Origin: HKCCE3408 sp039183205
GTDB taxonomy: Bacteria > Pseudomonadota > Alphaproteobacteria > Rhodobacterales > Rhodobacteraceae
NCBI GenBank assembly: GCA_039183205.1
Contig: JBCDBR010000012.1
Location: forward strand, 34,414 to 98,413
Length of the DNA stretch: 64,000 nt
Direction: 5' to 3'
Both the position numbers and the translations under genes were made by a program. This document shows positions 62,227 to 64,000 of this stretch, piece after piece. Each line of letters opens with the position of its first letter. Position 1 is the stretch's first letter. A model generated the notes under the pieces. That model was not told where the DNA came from. It made no database searches and worked only from the letters and a program-made list of their open reading frames with translations.

Positions 62227-62238
62227 GCCGCCGCGCCC

Positions 62239-63654
62239 CTACCCCTCGGCTTCCTCGACCTGCGCGATGCGGCTGCCGGCCTTGTTGGTCGTCACGACGC
62301 CGAGCGATTTCAGCTTGCGGTGCAGCGCGGAGCGTTCCATTCCGACAAAGCTGGCCGTGCGAGAGATATTGCCGCCAAACCTGTTGATCTGCGCCATGAG
62401 ATACTGCCGCTCAAAGAGCTCGCGCGCCTCGCGGAGCGGTAATGTCGTGAGGCCAGCGGATAGGGCAATCTCCTCCCCGCCCGCGGCCCGGCCCTCGCCG
62501 CCTGGCTCGCCGGCCGGCAAATCGCGCGCTTCAATCGGCTCCGTGCCGTCGCCCAGGATTAACACCCGCTCGATTACATTGCGCAATTGGCGCACATTGC
62601 CCGGCCAGTTCATCGTTTGCAGCATTGCCGCGGCATCGTCGGATAGCTCGCGCAGCGGCAGGCCTTGGTCTCGGTTGAACCCGGCGATGAAATGGCGTGC
62701 GAGATACGGAATGTCCTCGCGCCGGTCTTCGAGCTCGGGCACAGCGATCGGCACCACGTTTAGCCGGTGGTAGAGCTCTTCGCGGAAATTCCCGGCCGCA
62801 ATCTCGGTGGGTAAGTCGCGTGTTGTCGACGAAATGACCCGCAAATCGACCCGAACATTGGTTGTCCCGCCAACCCGCGTGAACGCTTGATCCACCAGCA
62901 CGCGCAGGATTTTCGATTGCGTGCCCAAAGGCATATCCGCGATTTCATCGAAATAAATCACGCCGCCATGGGCGCGTTCAAGCAAGCCTTGTTCGACCCC
63001 CCGTTCGGGCGTGTCGCGACCGAACAGCACCTCCTCCATGTGATCGGGTTGGATCGAGGCGGAATTGACTGTCACAAATGGCCCGTCGGACCGGTTTGAA
63101 TGCGTGTGGATGTAGCGCGCGGCCATTTCCTTGCCGGTGCCTGGCCCGCCGGTCAGCATGATGCGCCCGTTCGACTTGGTCACCTTATCAAGCTGCGATT
63201 TGAGCGCACGATACGCGGCCGATTGCCCGATCATGGTTGCCTCGGACCGATCCTGACGCCGCAGCGACGAATTTTCCCGCCGCAATTGCGAGGTTTCCAT
63301 GGCGCGCCGGATCACAACCATTAACTGGTCGATATTAAACGGCTTTTCAATGAAGTCATACGCGCCCTGTTTGATCGCGGCGACGGCGATTTCGATATTG
63401 CCGTGGCCCGAAATGATCACAACCGGCACATCGGGATTGTCACGTTTGGTATGTTTGAGGATGTCGATGCCATCCATGTTGCTGTCTTTGAGCCAAATAT
63501 CGAGAACCATCAGCCCTGGTGGCTCGGTATTGAGCGCGGCCATCGCTTCGTCGGACGTACCAGCCATGGCCGTCGAATAGCCTTCATCTTCCAAGATATC
63601 GCAGATGAGCTCGCGAATATCGCGCTCATCATCGACCACCAAAATATCTGCCAT
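62239..63654 (-). CDS. ntrX: Nitrogen regulation response regulator NtrX
   Basis: 471 residues: receiver domain with phosphoacceptor D52 ('LDIWLKDSNMDG') and K in 'FIEKPFNI', an AAA+ core with Walker A 'GGPGTGKE' and Walker B 'VIYFDEIADMP', and a C-terminal Fis-type helix-turn-helix ('ISRTASFVGMERSALHRKLKSLG'). The sigma-54-contacting GAFTGA loop is absent; that stretch reads 'FGRDTPERGVEQGLLERA', as is usual for NtrX. It is preceded by ntrY with no gap. NtrYX controls nitrogen and envelope/redox responses. Confidence 0.92.
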   Translation of the reverse strand: MADILVVDDERDIRELICDILEDEGYSTAMAGTSDEAMAALNTEPPGLMVLDIWLKDSNMDGIDILKHTKRDNPDVPVVIISGHGNIEIAVAAIKQGAYDFIEKPFNIDQLMVVIRRAMETSQLRRENSSLRRQDRSEATMIGQSAAYRALKSQLDKVTKSNGRIMLTGGPGTGKEMAARYIHTHSNRSDGPFVTVNSASIQPDHMEEVLFGRDTPERGVEQGLLERAHGGVIYFDEIADMPLGTQSKILRVLVDQAFTRVGGTTNVRVDLRVISSTTRDLPTEIAAGNFREELYHRLNVVPIAVPELEDRREDIPYLARHFIAGFNRDQGLPLRELSDDAAAMLQTMNWPGNVRQLRNVIERVLILGDGTEPIEARDLPAGEPGGEGRAAGGEEIALSAGLTTLPLREARELFERQYLMAQINRFGGNISRTASFVGMERSALHRKLKSLGVVTTNKAGSRIAQVEEAEG

Positions 63655-64000
63655 TTATGCCTCCTGTTCTGATTTAAGTGCCGGCAACGTGATCCGGGCC
63701 ATGGCGCCGCTATGGGCGTCGGGTTCGAAGGGCTCGGCATCGGTCAGTTCCAACGTGCCGCCATGCTCTTCGACAATTTTCTTTACGATCGGCAATCCCA
63801 GCCCCGTGCCTTCGTCACGGGTCGTGACATAGGGCTCAAAAAGCTTGGCTCGGTCGGCGGGCAAGCCAATGCCATTGTCCGAGATCGTGAGGACCAGGTT
63901 GTCCGCATCCGGCGCCAACCGGACGCGCAATTGCGGGGCATAACCCGCCGTGCCATGCGCCTCGGCATAGCTCTCCGTTGCCTCGCCGGCGTTTTTCAAA
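63655..64000 (-). CDS. ntrY: Sensor histidine kinase NtrY, C-terminal part (runs off right edge)
   Basis: The visible 115 codons end in TAA (63655-63657) directly before the ntrX ATG. They cover the N box end ('LKNAGEATE'), G1 box 'LTISDNGIGL', 'LFEPYVTTRDEGTGLGLPIVKKIVEEH' in part (F and G2 boxes) and a short tail. This is the HATPase domain of NtrY. The membrane, HAMP and PAS parts lie outside the window. Confidence 0.92.
   Translation of the reverse strand, partial: LKNAGEATESYAEAHGTAGYAPQLRVRLAPDADNLVLTISDNGIGLPADRAKLFEPYVTTRDEGTGLGLPIVKKIVEEHGGTLELTDAEPFEPDAHSGAMARITLPALKSEQEA

Noticed and set aside
1..64000. tRNA, rRNA or insertion-sequence genes
   Set aside because: No tRNA T-arm/acceptor combination, rRNA segment, transposase motif or terminal inverted repeat could be recognised by eye. 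A covariance-model or profile search could still reveal some.

Overview
The window looks like a chromosomal segment of an alphaproteobacterium of the family Rhodobacteraceae (Roseobacter-type). Evidence from the sequence: moderately high GC, an mfd / SufBCD-associated membrane protein / hemB neighbourhood, a trkA-trkH-hfq-hflX block, an ntrY-ntrX pair, VPLPA-CTERM surface proteins and a cobalamin riboswitch. No rRNA, tRNA, CRISPR array, integrase or intact insertion sequence was seen.

Layout. 0-11.4 kb is mostly housekeeping: mfd 5' end, hemB, a lipoprotein/DUF302 pair, a penicillin-acylase-family hydrolase, a GAF-EAL phosphodiesterase and the leftward trkA-trkH-hfq-hflX block. 11.5-16.4 kb has small stress-type proteins, a VPLPA-CTERM protein and a cobalamin-riboswitch operon encoding a signal-less BtuF-like protein and a DUF1289 protein. 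16.8-33.4 kb is a large accessory locus: sugar isomerase, a peptide/nickel-type ABC transporter, two calcineurin-type phosphoesterases, a complete ugpBAEC glycerol-3-phosphate transporter behind a good PHO-box candidate, a methyltransferase, an MFS exporter, a 2H phosphoesterase (DUF1868), a GntR/PhnF-type regulator and a cupin. I read it as a phosphate-responsive organophosphodiester scavenging locus. 33.4-40.9 kb is a mixed and partly decayed stretch (broken aminoglycoside-phosphotransferase-like gene, AraC remnant, unknown proteins, ankyrin protein).

41.0-55.5 kb is catabolic. A leftward homoprotocatechuate meta-cleavage operon (hpaF-hpaE-hpaD-aromatic amino acid decarboxylase-hpaG-hpaH) is divergent from hpaR. 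Next comes a tripartite TctCBA transporter with an aldehyde dehydrogenase and a frameshifted Tm-1-like gene, divergent from iclR plus a class III aminotransferase. Decarboxylase, aminotransferase and aldehyde dehydrogenase could together turn DOPA or tyrosine into the arylacetate that feeds the Hpa ring-cleavage pathway; hpaBC and hpaI are not in the window. 56-62 kb holds two Lrp/AsnC regulators, a DUF1127/STAS pair, a second VPLPA-CTERM protein and small enzymes. The right edge carries ntrX and the 3' end of ntrY.

Two large-scale observations stand out. First, ntrYX and trkAH-hfq-hflX, which are often contiguous in alphaproteobacteria, are here separated by about 51 kb of accessory DNA. Second, at least five otherwise well-preserved genes carry single lesions: dppC-like frameshift near 19403, phosphodiesterase TAG at 24616, methyltransferase TAA at 29737, APH-like lesions at 34175 and near 34435, and Tm-1-like frameshift near 48007. 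These could be recent pseudogenes or assembly errors.
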